A stretch of 64,000 bases of DNA, taken from Angustibacter sp. Root456. Its GTDB lineage: Bacteria; Actinomycetota; Actinomycetes; Actinomycetales; Angustibacteraceae. This document shows positions 35,780-44,418 of this stretch, one piece after another. A program made the translations under genes and the position numbers. Position 1 is the stretch's first letter; each line of letters opens with the position of its first letter. The DNA lies in assembly GCF_001426435.1 (NCBI RefSeq), contig NZ_LMER01000020.1:255824-319823 (forward strand), given 5' to 3'. The notes under the pieces were generated by a model. It was not told the DNA's origin. It saw only the letters and a program-made list of their open reading frames with translations, and did no database searches.

Positions 35780-36712
35780 TCAGTCGACCAAGTCGCTGTA
35801 GAGGATCGTGGACAGGTAGCGCTCGCCGAAGCTGGGGATCACCACGACGATCGTCTTGCCGGCGTTCTCGGGCCGCTTCGCGACGTCGACCGCCGCCTTG
35901 AGCGCAGCACCCGACGACAGGCCGACGAGGATGCCCTCCTCCGCCGCGGCGCGACGGGCCCACGTCACCGCGGACTCGGCGTCGACGTCGATCACCTCGT
36001 CGTAGATCGAGGTGTCGAGCACCTCGGGGACGAAGTTGGCGCCCAGGCCCTGGATCTTGTGCGGCCCGGGCTTGCCGCCGGTGAGGATCGGCGACTCGGC
36101 CGGCTCGACGGCGATCATCTGCACCGAGGGCTTCTTCTCCTTCAGCACCTGACCGACGCCGGTGATGGTGCCGCCGGTGCCGATACCCGCCACGACGACG
36201 TCGACCGCGCCGTCCGTGTCGTCCCAGATCTCGACGGCGGTCGTGCGGCGGTGCACCTCGGGGTTGGCGGCGTTGGCGAACTGGCGCGCGAGAACGGCAC
36301 CGCGCTCGGCGCCGATCTCCTCGGCCTTGGCGACCGCGCCGCTCATGCCCTCGCTGCCCGGTGTGAGCACGAGCTCGGCCCCGAACGCGCGAAGCAGGGC
36401 ACGCCGCTCCTTGCTCATGGTGTCGGGCATGGTGAGCACGACCTTGTAGCCGCGTGCGGCACCGACCATGGCGAGGGCGATGCCCGTGTTGCCGCTGGTG
36501 GCCTCGACGACGGTGCCGCCCGGCTTGAGCTCCCCGGACGCCTCGGCTGCCTCGATGATCGAGACGCCGATGCGGTCCTTGACGCTGTTGGCGGGGTTGT
36601 AGAACTCGAGCTTGGCGAGCACGGTGGCGCCGGCGCCCTCGGTGATGCGGTTGAGCCGCACCAGGGGCGTGTTGCCGACCAGCTTCGTGACGTCGTCGTA
36701 GATGCGGCTCAC
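35780..36712 (-). CDS. cysK: Cysteine synthase A (O-acetylserine sulfhydrylase)
   Basis: The 310-residue PLP enzyme makes cysteine from O-acetylserine and sulfide. The PLP lysine is in [13 protein letters not shown], the phosphate loop is [12 protein letters not shown], and [13 protein letters not shown] holds the cofactor ring. Length is normal. The frame is open to 36841, but GTG 36712 has AAGGTGAG seven bases upstream and matches the family start ([16 protein letters not shown]); GTG 36724 is possible. CysK and CysE form a complex in many bacteria, and their adjacency fits. No Cys-type leader was found upstream. Confidence 0.95.
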   Translation of the reverse strand: MSRIYDDVTKLVGNTPLVRLNRITEGAGATVLAKLEFYNPANSVKDRIGVSIIEAAEASGELKPGGTVVEATSGNTGIALAMVGAARGYKVVLTMPDTMSKERRALLRAFGAELVLTPGSEGMSGAVAKAEEIGAERGAVLARQFANAANPEVHRRTTAVEIWDDTDGAVDVVVAGIGTGGTITGVGQVLKEKKPSVQMIAVEPAESPILTGGKPGPHKIQGLGANFVPEVLDTSIYDEVIDVDAESAVTWARRAAAEEGILVGLSSGAALKAAVDVAKRPENAGKTIVVVIPSFGERYLSTILYSDLVD

Positions 36713-36897
36713 AGCGGTGCTCACCTTCGAGGTCTCGGCCCGGGTCAACGGGACGGTCGCGAGGACGGCGGTGCTCGCCGTCCGCCTCAGGGAACACCCG
36801 GTGCAGGCCTCGATCATCCCCTCGACGCGATCCGTCCACATGTCGAGACGCCCTGCCGCGTGATGATGCGCCCCAGCGCCGACGGCGACCGGGGACG

Positions 36898-36950
36898 CGC
36901 CAGCGCCCCGTGACCTGGAGAGGTCACGGGGCGCTGGCGTGCATGATCAC
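36898..36950 (-). terminator. 19-bp perfect stem with R3 head, downstream of cvnD
   Basis: The arms 36898-36916 and 36921-36939 are perfect 19-nt reverse complements around the loop GGAG, a very strong hairpin. It lies about 30 nt beyond the cvnD stop in the leftward direction. The outer arm and flank (36931-36950, minus strand) match the head GTGATCATGCACGCCAGCGC of repeat R3. It lacks a U tract, which is common for actinobacterial terminators. It should end the conservon transcript before cysK. Confidence 0.7.
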
Positions 36951-36970
36951 GCCCGGGAGTGCGGGTCGGG

Positions 36971-37609
36971 TCAGGCGCCGGTGAGCCGCTGCATCGCCAG
37001 CTGGACGACGGAGATGAGCGCCTGCTTGGTCGCCGCCCGAGCGCGGGCGTCGGTGTAGAGCATCGGCACGTGCGCCGAGATCGCGAGCGCCTCGCGGACG
37101 TCCTCGAGCTGGTGGCGCGCTACGCCGTCGAAGCAGTTGACCGCGACGACGAACGGGATCTGCCGAGCCTCGAAGTAGTCGACGGCCGGGAAGCACTGGT
37201 CGAGCCGGTCGGTGTCGACGAGCACGACGGCGCCGATCGCGCCCTTGACCAGGTCGTCCCACATGAACAGGAAGCGGTCCTGGCCCGGCGTGCCGAACAG
37301 GTAGAGCCACAGGTTGCCCGGGAGCGAGATGCGCCCGAAGTCCATGGCCACGGTGGTCGAGGTCTTGCGGTCGGTCACGCCGCCGGCGTCGTCGACGCCC
37401 ACGGAGTGCTCGGTCATGGCCGCCTCGGTGCGCAGCGGCTCGATGTCCGAGAGGGACCCGATGAAGGTCGTCTTGCCGACGGCGAAGCCGCCCGCGACGA
37501 CGATCTTGACGACGGTGGGAGGGCCGTCGGGAGCGCCCGCGGCAGTGGGCGTACCCGGGGCTCCTGCAGGCGTGCCCTGCGGGGCGACGTCAGAGCGAGG
37601 AAATGCCAT
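36971..37609 (-). CDS. cvnD: Conservon GTPase CvnD
   Basis: This small Ras-like GTPase of 212 residues has a Pro/Ala-rich N-terminus. The P-loop is VVAGGFAVGKTTFIG, the switch II region is LFGTPGQDRF, and VAVNCFDG stands at the NKxD place with Asn and Asp but no Lys. It is the output switch of a conservon, where a sensor, a roadblock protein and a DUF742 protein act with it at the membrane. ATG 37609 lies inside the end of cvnC and follows GGAGAG. A terminator hairpin follows the gene. Confidence 0.93.
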   Translation of the reverse strand: MAFPRSDVAPQGTPAGAPGTPTAAGAPDGPPTVVKIVVAGGFAVGKTTFIGSLSDIEPLRTEAAMTEHSVGVDDAGGVTDRKTSTTVAMDFGRISLPGNLWLYLFGTPGQDRFLFMWDDLVKGAIGAVVLVDTDRLDQCFPAVDYFEARQIPFVVAVNCFDGVARHQLEDVREALAISAHVPMLYTDARARAATKQALISVVQLAMQRLTGA

Positions 37610-38000
37610 TGAGAACACTCTCCAGGACGCTGAGGCTGGTTGCCGGGGCTGAGGTGGCCGAGACCGATCCGGTCCCGTGGATCCGGAGCTGGCCGGAGTC
37701 GGCGAGGTCGCTCACGAGCACCCGCATGATGCCGACGGGGAGGTGGACGTGAGCCGAGAGCTCCGCCACAGACAGGTACTGCTCACTGGTCAGCTCGAGG
37801 ATCTTGCGACGCTCGGGCGTCAGGCCGACCTGGTCGGGGCTGGCCAGACCCTGCACGAGGGTCTCGACGGGCAGCGGCTCGTTGGTGGTCGTCCGCGTGC
37901 GTCCGCCGGTGACGGCGTACGGGCGGACGGCGTAGGTCAGGTCGTCCGCCTCGTCCTCTTCCAGGTCTGCTGGGAAGTCGAGGGGGTCCACCGGGATCAC
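37590..38000 (-). CDS. cvnC: Conservon DUF742 protein CvnC
   Basis: The 136-residue protein has the DUF742 core: VRPYAVTGGRTRTTTN, then PLPVETLVQ, RKILELTSEQYLSVAELSAHVHLPVGIMRVLVSDLADSG split over a winged-helix-like fold. In conservons it is thought to link the sensor to the GTPase. GTG 38000 overlaps the stop of cvnB by four bases, and its 3' end overlaps cvnD by 20 bases. The first 25 residues are acidic. Confidence 0.93.
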   Translation of the reverse strand: MIPVDPLDFPADLEEDEADDLTYAVRPYAVTGGRTRTTTNEPLPVETLVQGLASPDQVGLTPERRKILELTSEQYLSVAELSAHVHLPVGIMRVLVSDLADSGQLRIHGTGSVSATSAPATSLSVLESVLNGISSL

Positions 38001-38449
38001 CCGTTGGCCCCGGCCCGCACCGCGCCGGCGACGGGGAGGCGCGAGCGCATCTCCGACACCAGCTGCGGGGTGAGCGTCGCCTCGGTGCGGCTCACCAGCA
38101 GGGCCATCTCGTAACCGATCAGACCGACGTCGCAGGTGGCGTCGGCCATGACCGACAGCACCGAACCGTCGCTGATGCTCATGGTGAACAGGAACAGGGT
38201 GTCCATCTCGACGATGGACTGCCGCACCTCACCGCAGCGCAGCTGTCGAGCCGCCCCGCGGGTGAGGCTGGACATGCCCGACACGATCGCCGCCAGCTGG
38301 TCGCCGCTGGTGCGGTCGAGGTCGTCGGACATCGCCATGAGCAGCCCGTCGGCGGACACGACGAGCGTGTGCCGGACGCCGGGCACGCTCTTCACGAAGT
38401 TGTCGAGGAGCCAGCTGAAGTTGGCTGCCTCGGTGCTCATCGTCGTCAC
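37997..38449 (-). CDS. cvnB: Conservon roadblock/LC7 protein CvnB
   Basis: This roadblock/LC7-domain protein has 150 residues. Its core reads FSWLLDNFVKSVPGVRHTLV, VSADGLLMAMSDDL, and the dimer helix DQLAAIVSGMSSLTRGAARQL. Such proteins act as regulators of the small GTPase of the operon. GTG 38449 is preferred because GGAGGA lies 8 nt upstream; ATG 38440 and ATG 38470 are alternatives. It sits 114 nt after cvnA. Confidence 0.92.
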   Translation of the reverse strand: MTTMSTEAANFSWLLDNFVKSVPGVRHTLVVSADGLLMAMSDDLDRTSGDQLAAIVSGMSSLTRGAARQLRCGEVRQSIVEMDTLFLFTMSISDGSVLSVMADATCDVGLIGYEMALLVSRTEATLTPQLVSEMRSRLPVAGAVRAGANG

Positions 38450-38563
38450 GGTGGTGGTCCTCCGTCGCATCTGCGGGGTAGTGCTTGGCTGGTTGATCGG
38501 ACTGGGTGGTGCTGGGCTTGAGCGGATCTCGGTGAGGAGTGTCCGCTCGGGCGAGCAGGGGGC

Positions 38564-41500
38564 TCAGGCCTCCGGCTCGTGGTGCTCGGCCGCGGATGCG
38601 GCGGGGGACGTGCGGCCCCGCTCGACGCCGGCGCGGAAGCCGCTCAGCATCGTGCGGACGTCGGCAGCGTTGCGGGCTCCGCGGCGTGCGCCGATCGGCT
38701 CCTCAGGCTGCTGACGCGTGGCCATCTGCCCGGCGGGCGTCGCGAGCGGCGTCCGGCGGGTCAGGCTCGTGGGGGCGGCCGCCTCGACGGCCTGCGGGCT
38801 GTACGACGACAGGGCCGACAGCTCCGACAGGGCCTCCGAGGCCATCGCCGAGCGCTCGCGCAGCGAGGCTGCGGCGGCCAGGGCGGGCAGGGCGGGCGGG
38901 GCGAACGCCGGCTCCGGCGTCGGCGCCTGCTCGGCCACCGGCGGCGGCGCGAACAGCGACGACGGCGCGGCGACCGGCTCACTCGGCTGCGGGGGGGAGC
39001 CGAACAGCGAGCTCGGCGCGGCCTGCACGGGCGCGGGGGTCGCGGGGGGCGCCGGCTGGGCGGGCACCGGGAAGGTGCTCGTCACGGCCGGGACCGGCGT
39101 CGCCGGCACGGGCGGCACGGGCGGCACGAGGGGCACGGGCGGCAGGGGAGCGGGCGCGGGGGCCGTCGACGTCCGCGCCGGCAGTGGCTTGGAGCGGCGC
39201 AGGCGCGAGCGGCCACCGCGCGTGGGCAGGATGTCCATCGCGGGCACGCCCACCGGCGGCAGGGCCGGCACCACGGGCACCGCTTCGGCCGCTGGCTGCT
39301 CGTCGGCGACGACCGGCTGGACGGCGGTCTCGGCGTCGGTCTCGGCGTCGGTCTCGGCGGCGCCGTCAGCGTGCGAGGTCGCGTCCGCGGTCTCGCGGGC
39401 GAGCTCGGCGAGCGTCGAGCGGGCGGCGCCGGGGTCGGCCACCGCGGCGGTCGGCTCGAAAGTCGGCTGCGCCTCGAAGGTCGGCTCGAAAGTCGGCTCC
39501 GCCTCGAAGGTCGGCTCGAAAGTCGGCTCCGCCTCGAAAGTCGGCTCGAAAGTCGGCTCCGCCTCGAAGGTCGGCTCGAAGGTCGGCTCGGCGTCGACCA
39601 GGGTCAGGTGCGACTCCGGGGCCAGCCCCGGGATCTCCTGCAGCTCATCCTCGATGACCGCGACGGGCTCGACGGACTCGACGGACTCGACCGACTCGAC
39701 CGACTCGACCGACTCGGCGACCTGCCAGTCGTCGTCCAGCGGGCTGGGGGCGGGCTGGGCGCGCGTCGGCAGCGCGGGGGTCGACTCCTCGAGCACCGGC
39801 ACGAAGGCCGGCCCCTCCGAGGCGTCGTCGAGAGCCGCCGGGGTCGCGTCGCCGAAGGAAGGCGGCGGCACGGAGCCGACGGTCTCCTCGACGTCGCGAC
39901 GCGAGCGGAAGTTGCTGAAGATGCCGCCACGCGGGCCCTCCGGAGCCGCGGGGGCCGGAGGGTGCGGGGCCGCGGGCGCCGCACTGTCACGGACGCGCTT
40001 GGGCAGCGACGCGCCGTCCGCGCTGTCGCCGTCGGCGGGCGCCGGCAGCACAGGCACGCGGGGCTCGACCCGCGCGGTGACCGTCTCGGTCGCCGTCTCG
40101 GTCGCGGTCTCGGTCGCGGTCTCGGTCGCCGTCTCGGTCGCCGCGGCGGGCGCCTCGTTCGCGGGGACGTCGGCGGCCTGGCCACGGCGCGGCAGTCCGG
40201 ACGCCGCCTCGCTCGGGACCACGGGCACGACGGGCGGGGCGATGCCGGCCGGGGAGACGGTGGAGTCCACGGACGTCTGCGCGTCGCTGGACGCCGCCTC
40301 GCCCGACGGCGTGGCCTCGACGCTCGTCTCGACCGGCGCCGCGTCGATCTCGACGGCGGGCAGGTCGGCGACGGTGCCGGCGACGAACAGCGCCGGCGGC
40401 AGGTCGATGGTGACGACCGTGCCCTGGGTGCGGCCCGGACGCAGCGCGACCGTGGCGTCCAGGCGGCGCGCGAGGCGCCCGACGACGTAGAAGCCGAGGC
40501 GCTGCGAGCCGACCACCTCGGTGGCGGGCGGGGCGGCGATGCGCTGGTTGGCCTCGGTGATCTCGTCCCAGGTCATGCCCAGGCCGAGGTCGGTGATCGT
40601 GATGCGCACGCCGGAGCTGCTGAAGGCGGTCGAGGTGACCACGCGGGTGTCGGGGTTGGAGAACTGCGTCGCGTTCTCGAGCAGCTCGGCGATCATGTGC
40701 GCGGTGGTCAGGGCGACGTGACCCACCATGGGCGGGTCGGCCTGCAGCGCGAGGTCGACGCGGTCGTACCGCTCGATCTCGGAGACGGCGGTGCGGATCA
40801 CGTCCGACAGCGGCATCGGACGGCGCAGGCGGCGTCCGGCGTCGATGCCGGCGAGGACGATCAGCGACTCGGCGTTACGACGCATCCGCGTCGCGAGGTG
40901 GTCGAGGCGGAACAGGTTGTCGAGGGTGTCGGGGTTCTCCTCGGTGCGCTCCAGCTGGTCGATGAACGACAGCTGGCGCGAGAGCAGGACGTGGTTGCGG
41001 CGGGCGACGTTGACGAACATCTCGGCGATCGAGGCGCGCAGGGCGGCCTGCTCCTCGGCGACGCGGACGGTCGTGTCGTTCACGTTCTTGAACGCGAGGG
41101 CGAGCTGGCCCACCTCGTCGCGGGAGTTGACCTCGATCTCGGGCATCTGCACGCCGGGGCCCTCGCCCGGCGTCGCCATGCGCTCCACCATCTTCGGGAG
41201 CTCCTCGGCGACCTCACCGGCGGTGACGGTCAGCCGGCGCAGGGGGCGGGTCATGGCGCGGGCGAGCACCAGGCCGAGGCCGACGAGCAGGGCCACGAGA
41301 GCCAGACCGGCGGCCAGCAGCACCACGGCCTGGCGGCGGGCGTCGGCCGACGACGCGGCAGCGAACTTCGCGGTGGTGGCGGCCAGCGGCTCGAGCTGCT
41401 GGCGGATCGCGTTGACCCGGGCGGTCGCGGACTTGATCCAGGCGCCCTGGCTCGTCGCGGGCTTGGTGCCGCTGAGGCTGGCGACGATGTCGAGGCGCTG

Positions 41501-42262
41501 CGAGGTGAACGCGGCGCGCTCGTCGATCGGCTGGTAGAGCGCCGCGTCGAGCGCGTCGGCCTGCGCCTTGGTGGCGTTCAGGCGGAACTGCTGCACGGCC
41601 TCGTTCTGCAGACCCTGCAGCGACGACAGCTGGACGGCGCTCTGCGGGTCGGCGCCACCGGCGGCGATCACGGCGGCGCCGATCTCAGCCTCCTGGCTGG
41701 CCAGCTCGACGAGGTTCGCGAGGTTGGAGTAGGCGGCGAGGCTGCGACCGATCTGGCGGTTGGAGAGGGAGTCACCGATGCGCTGCGGCAGCGCGACGTC
41801 GAGGGCGATCATCGCGTCGTAGCGCGCGGCGACCTGGTCGGCCTGGGCGTGACCCGACGCGATGTCGGCCCGCACCTCGGGCAGCTTGTTGTGGGCGGCC
41901 TCCGACGCCGCCACGGCGGCGACGGCCTCGTTCGACAGCGAGCTCAGGTCGAGGCTGTTGACGAAGTTGCGGGTCTCGAGGAGCGCGACGTTGGTCGCCT
42001 CCTGGGCGAGCGTGAACTCGTTGACCTTGTTGCCGTTGGCGGTGCCGTTCACCATCTGCAGCGCGAGGCTGCGCTCCTGGTGCAGGCGCAGCACGAGGTC
42101 ACCGAGGCCGTTCGCGCCGCTGGCGAGCCGCTCGACCTTGGCGGCCTGGCCCGCTCGGGCGAAACCGGCGGTCGCCACGACGGCGGCACCGATCATGAGG
42201 ACCACGATGGGCAGCGCCAGGACCGCAAGCAGCTTGGTCCTGATCCCTCGGTTACGCAGCAT
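38564..42262 (-). CDS. cvnA: Conservon sensor CvnA with nitrate/nitrite-type sensor domain and long repeat tail
   Basis: This 1232-residue membrane protein has membrane helices at about 9-31 and 335-358, with the intervening region of NIT (nitrate/nitrite sensing) type. HAMP follows, then a kinase-like core with DHLATRMRRNAE and an ATPase domain (AELLENATQFSNP, DLGLGMTW, SQRLGFYVVGRLA). The core ends near residue 625. The remaining half is Pro/Ala/Glu-rich low complexity with separate tandem repeats: ATET (about 706-727), VES (847-866) and EPTFE (889-938). ATG 42262 follows GGGAAGGG. The tail is much longer than in most relatives I know. It heads cvnABCD. Confidence 0.9.
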   Translation of the reverse strand: MLRNRGIRTKLLAVLALPIVVLMIGAAVVATAGFARAGQAAKVERLASGANGLGDLVLRLHQERSLALQMVNGTANGNKVNEFTLAQEATNVALLETRNFVNSLDLSSLSNEAVAAVAASEAAHNKLPEVRADIASGHAQADQVAARYDAMIALDVALPQRIGDSLSNRQIGRSLAAYSNLANLVELASQEAEIGAAVIAAGGADPQSAVQLSSLQGLQNEAVQQFRLNATKAQADALDAALYQPIDERAAFTSQRLDIVASLSGTKPATSQGAWIKSATARVNAIRQQLEPLAATTAKFAAASSADARRQAVVLLAAGLALVALLVGLGLVLARAMTRPLRRLTVTAGEVAEELPKMVERMATPGEGPGVQMPEIEVNSRDEVGQLALAFKNVNDTTVRVAEEQAALRASIAEMFVNVARRNHVLLSRQLSFIDQLERTEENPDTLDNLFRLDHLATRMRRNAESLIVLAGIDAGRRLRRPMPLSDVIRTAVSEIERYDRVDLALQADPPMVGHVALTTAHMIAELLENATQFSNPDTRVVTSTAFSSSGVRITITDLGLGMTWDEITEANQRIAAPPATEVVGSQRLGFYVVGRLARRLDATVALRPGRTQGTVVTIDLPPALFVAGTVADLPAVEIDAAPVETSVEATPSGEAASSDAQTSVDSTVSPAGIAPPVVPVVPSEAASGLPRRGQAADVPANEAPAAATETATETATETATETATETVTARVEPRVPVLPAPADGDSADGASLPKRVRDSAAPAAPHPPAPAAPEGPRGGIFSNFRSRRDVEETVGSVPPPSFGDATPAALDDASEGPAFVPVLEESTPALPTRAQPAPSPLDDDWQVAESVESVESVESVESVEPVAVIEDELQEIPGLAPESHLTLVDAEPTFEPTFEAEPTFEPTFEAEPTFEPTFEAEPTFEPTFEAQPTFEPTAAVADPGAARSTLAELARETADATSHADGAAETDAETDAETAVQPVVADEQPAAEAVPVVPALPPVGVPAMDILPTRGGRSRLRRSKPLPARTSTAPAPAPLPPVPLVPPVPPVPATPVPAVTSTFPVPAQPAPPATPAPVQAAPSSLFGSPPQPSEPVAAPSSLFAPPPVAEQAPTPEPAFAPPALPALAAAASLRERSAMASEALSELSALSSYSPQAVEAAAPTSLTRRTPLATPAGQMATRQQPEEPIGARRGARNAADVRTMLSGFRAGVERGRTSPAASAAEHHEPEA
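39448..39597. repeat. 30-bp tandem repeat inside cvnA (EPTFEAEPTF units)
   Basis: A 30-bp unit containing GTCGGCTCGAAAGTCGGCTC on the plus strand is repeated nearly five times with a few third-base changes. It encodes a Glu/Pro/Thr/Phe decapeptide in the CvnA tail. Such DNA can change copy number by slipped-strand replication, shortening or lengthening the tail in frame. Confidence 0.92.
39661..39720. repeat. 9-bp tandem repeat inside cvnA (VES units)
   Basis: About six copies of a 9-bp unit (GACTCGACG or GACTCGACC on the plus strand) encode ValGluSer repeats in the CvnA tail. It lies 60 nt from the 30-bp array. All copies are in frame, so length changes would not break the protein. Confidence 0.9.
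40080..40143. repeat. 12-bp tandem repeat inside cvnA (ATET units)
   Basis: Five copies of a 12-bp unit (GTCTCGGTCGCC or GCG variant on the plus strand) encode Ala-Thr-Glu-Thr repeats of the CvnA tail. A related shorter run (GTCTCGGCGTCG, near 39333-39357) encodes EThrAspAla units. Both are in frame. Confidence 0.9.
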
Positions 42263-42457
42263 GGTGCCCTTCCCTCTGTCGCCGGTCAGAGCCTCTTCGG
42301 CGCCGCCGGAGTCGAGATTGAACGCGCAACGGTGGGCGTTCACCCGTTCGGGTCAGTCGCGGCGTGTCATCCACGGTCCGCACTGCTTCATCGGTAAGGG
42401 ACGGCTCGACCTGTAGGGAGGGGCGCAGCCCGAGGCCGGGACGTCGATACTGGGCGG

Positions 42458-43090
42458 ATGCTGCACCAGGTCGTGGTCCTCGCCGGCGGTGCCTCGCGGC
42501 GTCTCGGCCACGACAAGATCGTGGCCGCGCTGGCCGACGGCACGGTGCTCGACGCGTTGCTGGACGCGCTCGACCAGCGGTTACCCGGCACGCCCGTCGT
42601 GTGCGTGGGTCCGCCCCGGCCCACCCGGCGTCAGGTGACGTGGCTGATCGAGGACCCGCCGGGCGGTGGCCCGGTGGCGGGCCTCGCCCGGGCGCTCGAC
42701 GACGTGCCGGACGGCGCGTGGCTGGCGGTCGTGGCGGGTGACCAGCCGTTCGCCGGGCCCGCGATGGGTCTGCTGGCGCGCGAGGCCGCAGTGGCGCCGC
42801 TCGACGTCGACGCCGTGCTCGCACTCGACGGCGGCCGCCCCCAACCGCTGCTGGCCGCCTACCGCGCCGGCCCGCTGCGCGCCGCGATCGGCGACGACCG
42901 CGCCGACCGCTCGGTGCGCTCGGTGGTGCGCGCCCTGCGCGTGCGTGAGGTGCAGGTACCGGAGGGGTCCGCCTTCGACGTCGACACCACGGCCGACCTC
43001 GAGCGAGCGCGGGCGCGGGCCCGGGGCGGCGTCACGCAGGAGCGGGAGCCGGCTCAGGTGAAGCCGCCCCCGCCGAGCCGAACGTCGTGA
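42458..43090 (+). CDS. mobA: MobA-like molybdenum cofactor guanylyltransferase/NTP transferase
   Basis: The 210-residue nucleotidyltransferase has the family start VVVLAGGASRRLGHDK and the metal/nucleotide site LAVVAGDQPFAGP. MobA adds GMP to molybdopterin, forming the bis-MGD cofactor. The protein is of normal size, and the family also includes other sugar-nucleotide transferases. ATG 42458 has GGGCGG upstream. Its last 59 bases lie within the end of the convergent MFS gene, giving a Pro/Arg-rich tail (VKPPPPSRTS) that the family does not need. No other molybdenum genes adjoin it. Confidence 0.8.
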   Translation: MLHQVVVLAGGASRRLGHDKIVAALADGTVLDALLDALDQRLPGTPVVCVGPPRPTRRQVTWLIEDPPGGGPVAGLARALDDVPDGAWLAVVAGDQPFAGPAMGLLAREAAVAPLDVDAVLALDGGRPQPLLAAYRAGPLRAAIGDDRADRSVRSVVRALRVREVQVPEGSAFDVDTTADLERARARARGGVTQEREPAQVKPPPPSRTS

Positions 43091-44264
43091 CGCCGGGCAC
43101 GAGGAACACCGCGTAGGTGCTGATGAGCATCACCGCAGCAGCCACGACGGCGAGCGGGCCGACGCCCACGGCCGCCGCGACGGCGGGTGTCACCGCGAGC
43201 GCGATGGGCTCCAGGCCGAAGGTGGCGAGGCTCTCGAGGCTGAACACGCGCCCCTGGACGGCGGGCGGGAACTCGGTCTGCAGGGCGCTGAACCACAGCA
43301 CCGAGAACCAGCCGATCCCCACCCAGCTCACGAGGTTCACCGCACAGAAGGCGATCAGCGGCAGGTCGACGACCAGCACGAGGGGCAGCAAGCAGCAGGG
43401 CGCGAGCGCGTTCATGGCCGACAGGCCGGGGCGGCGGGGCGACGTGCGGGCGACGAGGGCCGAGCCGATCACGCTGCCCACGAAGCCCGACGTCATGAAC
43501 CAGCCGTAGGCGCTGCTGCCGTAGCGGTCCAGGGCCACCACGGGGATCAGCGCGAAGGCGGGTGCGAACAGGCACAGCACCTGCAGGGTGCCCTGCAGCA
43601 TCACCACCGCGGCCCAGGGGCGACGTCGCACCTCGGTGACGCCGTCACGTGCCTCGTGCAGCACCCGGCGCAGCCCGCCGCCCGGCGTCCGCTCGCTCAC
43701 CGGCGGCAGACGCAGCCACAGCAGGGTGAGGAGACTGGCCACGAAGGTGCCCAGGTCGACGAGGATCGCGTGGCGCGCATCCCACACGGCGACGAGGACG
43801 CCACCGAGCGCCGTACCGGCTCCCAAGCCGAGGCGCATCGTGGCGGTGTCGAGCGCGTTGGCGCGGCGCAGGTCGTCGGCGCCGACGAGCTGTGGGAGGG
43901 CGGCGCGGTGGGCGGGCTGGTGCAGGGCGACCCCCGCACCGACCAGTGCGCTCGCGAGCAGCAGCAGGGGCAGCGGGCCGGAGCGCGCGAGCAGCAGTAG
44001 GCCGACGACGCCGGCACCGCGCGACACGTCGGCGAGGGCCATGACCGCGGTGCGTGAGTAACGGTCGACGAGCACCCCGCTGCCCAGCAGGAGCACGGCC
44101 ATGGTCGCCGACTCGGCTGCCAGCACCAGGCCGTAGACCTCGCCTCCGCGCGCCGGGATGACGAGGGCTGCGACGGCAACGAGGGTGATGCCGTTGCCGA
44201 CCACGCTGGTGGCCTGGCTCAGCCAGAACGCCCGGAAGCGAGGGTCTCGCAGCAGCTCACGCAC
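43032..44264 (-). CDS. MFS transporter (drug-exporter type)
   Basis: This 410-residue permease has about 12 hydrophobic segments. It is of the MFS_3 exporter type: FWLSQATSVVGNGITLVAVAALV at the N-terminus, LGSGVLVDRYSRTAVMALAD in the first cytoplasmic loop with the Asp-Arg pattern, and VALHQPAHRAALPQLV. Such proteins export drugs or macrolides. GTG 44264 gives a complete first helix. Its 3' end overlaps mobA by 59 bases. Repeat R5 lies just upstream, in the divergent gap with the quinone oxidoreductase. Confidence 0.88.
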   Translation of the reverse strand: MRELLRDPRFRAFWLSQATSVVGNGITLVAVAALVIPARGGEVYGLVLAAESATMAVLLLGSGVLVDRYSRTAVMALADVSRGAGVVGLLLLARSGPLPLLLLASALVGAGVALHQPAHRAALPQLVGADDLRRANALDTATMRLGLGAGTALGGVLVAVWDARHAILVDLGTFVASLLTLLWLRLPPVSERTPGGGLRRVLHEARDGVTEVRRRPWAAVVMLQGTLQVLCLFAPAFALIPVVALDRYGSSAYGWFMTSGFVGSVIGSALVARTSPRRPGLSAMNALAPCCLLPLVLVVDLPLIAFCAVNLVSWVGIGWFSVLWFSALQTEFPPAVQGRVFSLESLATFGLEPIALAVTPAVAAAVGVGPLAVVAAAVMLISTYAVFLVPGVTTFGSAGAASPEPAPAPA

Positions 44265-44299
44265 GAGCGACGAGTGTGCCGCTCGGGCGGTGGCCGCCG

Positions 44300-44400
44300 C
44301 ACCCGGTTTCCTGGTCGCCGTCCGGCAGATACCCGCCTTCTTCCGGTGGTCTCAACCCCGCGGACCCCGTGCTGACCGGAAAGGGGCGGGTATCTGCGGG
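44300..44400. repeat. Palindromic intergenic repeat R5, copy 2 (inverted)
   Basis: Arms near 44325-44346 and 44376-44397 carry GCAGATACCCGCC and GGCGGGTATCTGC and continue through TTCCGGT/ACCGGAA. The left flank (44300-44320) matches, in reverse complement, the right flank of the copy at 35043-35150, so the unit extends to about 100 nt and is inverted here. It fills most of the divergent gap between the MFS and quinone oxidoreductase genes, unlike the first copy, which lies between convergent genes. Confidence 0.85.
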
Positions 44401-44418
44401 CCTCCGTAGAGTCGGCGC

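Noticed and set aside
36712-36841. In-frame upstream extension of cysK containing [12 protein letters not shown] as a possible cysteine leader
   Set aside because: There is no stop between it and cysK, and the RRxVDL pattern is absent; AAGGTGAG supports the later start.
39450-39600. Direct repeats that could be read as a CRISPR array
   Set aside because: Units are contiguous 30-bp in-frame copies with no unique spacers and no cas genes nearby.
38579-42397. 1272-codon frame opposite cvnA
   Set aside because: Translates the reverse of the CvnA repeats (RLESRLRLEGRLES); the conservon order and domain content show the minus strand is coding.
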